Of a DNA stretch of 5,238 nt, positions 5,081 to 5,238 are shown one piece after another. Origin of the DNA: Bacillota bacterium (GTDB taxonomy: Bacteria > Bacillota > Clostridia > Acetivibrionales > DSM-2933); NCBI GenBank assembly GCA_030705945.1, contig JAUZPS010000370.1, positions 1 to 5,238 of the forward strand. Direction: 5' to 3'. Both the position numbers and the translations under genes were made by a program. The notes below the pieces were generated by a model. It worked only from the letters and a program-made list of their open reading frames with translations, ran no database searches and was not told where the DNA came from. Position 1 is the first letter of the stretch; the number at the start of each line of letters is the position of its first letter.

Positions 5081-5097
5081 AGTTTTTCTGATACAAT
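5069..5097 (+). promoter_or_regulatory. Predicted sigma70-type promoter for mlaD
   Basis: A -35-like TTGGCA (5069-5074) and a -10-like TACAAT (5092-5097) are separated by exactly 17 bp, each one mismatch from consensus. A TG at 5089-5090 gives an extended -10 motif. The -35 lies within the last codons of mlaF. Transcription would begin near 5104, about 18 bp before the mlaD ATG and upstream of its ribosome-binding site. It would allow mlaD to be expressed beyond the level set by the operon. Confidence 0.5.
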
Positions 5098-5121
5098 AAG
5101 TTGGTAAGGGAAGAGGCAGTA

Positions 5122-5238
5122 ATGAGATTTTCATCATCATTTAAAGTAGGGATATTAACGTTAATAGCACTTTTTATACTTTTATTCACAATCTTGTGGA
5201 TTAAAGGCCGCTCGTTTTCTTCAGGAGAAAGAATCGAA
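5122..5238 (+). CDS. mlaD: MCE-domain lipid transport protein MlaD, N-terminal part, truncated by window edge
   Basis: Only the first 39 codons are in the window. They encode a short N-terminus (MRFSSSFKVG), one hydrophobic membrane segment (residues 9-27) and the beginning of the periplasmic part (KGRSFSSGERIE). That is the usual start of MlaD/MCE proteins: an inner-membrane anchor followed by the MCE domain that forms a ring-shaped lipid channel with the MlaF/MlaE transporter. The ATG follows AAGAGG (5111-5116) at a suitable distance. Position directly after mlaF supports the call. The MCE domain itself lies beyond the window, so the identification rests on this short stretch and on context. 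Confidence 0.75.
   Translation, partial: MRFSSSFKVGILTLIALFILLFTILWIKGRSFSSGERIE

Overview
The window looks like the chromosome of an AT-rich diderm (Gram-negative-type) bacterium, because it encodes LPS-export proteins (LptC, LptA) and the start of an Mla-type lipid transport system (MlaF, MlaD). The PolA N-terminus (AFRQFFAL at residues 16-22, TGDQDSFQLI at 138-147) and the gene mix remind me of the non-photosynthetic relatives of Cyanobacteria (Vampirovibrionia/Melainabacteria). That assignment is from memory and tentative.

Layout. Positions 1-441 (minus) hold the first 147 codons of polA. Positions 456-1725 are an accessory patch in the polA/lptC divergent intergenic region. It contains a small GIY-YIG nuclease gene framed by inverted copies of a palindromic repeat (456-858), an unrecognised 240-aa gene (870-1592), and a gene-less 103-bp inverted pair of the same repeat (1623-1725). 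All genes of the patch read toward polA. A short regulatory region with two dyads (1812-1857) then leads into a plus-strand operon: lptC (1856-2443), an interstitial repeat copy (2495-2533), an lptA/OstA-like gene with three tandem modules (2592-3563), a cytoplasmic TPR protein (3576-4346), mlaF (4358-5080) and the start of mlaD (5122 onward), the last with its own promoter-like sequence.

How the genes work together. LptC is the inner-membrane anchor and LptA the periplasmic bridge for LPS. MlaF is the ATPase and MlaD the MCE-domain subunit of a glycerophospholipid transporter. The operon thus joins the two envelope lipid-traffic systems, with a TPR adaptor between them. The partners LptB, LptF/G and MlaE are not in the window.

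The most unusual signal is the repeat-framed GIY-YIG unit beside what looks like its internally deleted, nuclease-less derivative. The right ends of the two match at 37 of 39 bases. This resembles an autonomous element plus a MITE, with a GIY-YIG nuclease as the only candidate mobility enzyme, and with an unknown passenger gene trapped between the two copies.
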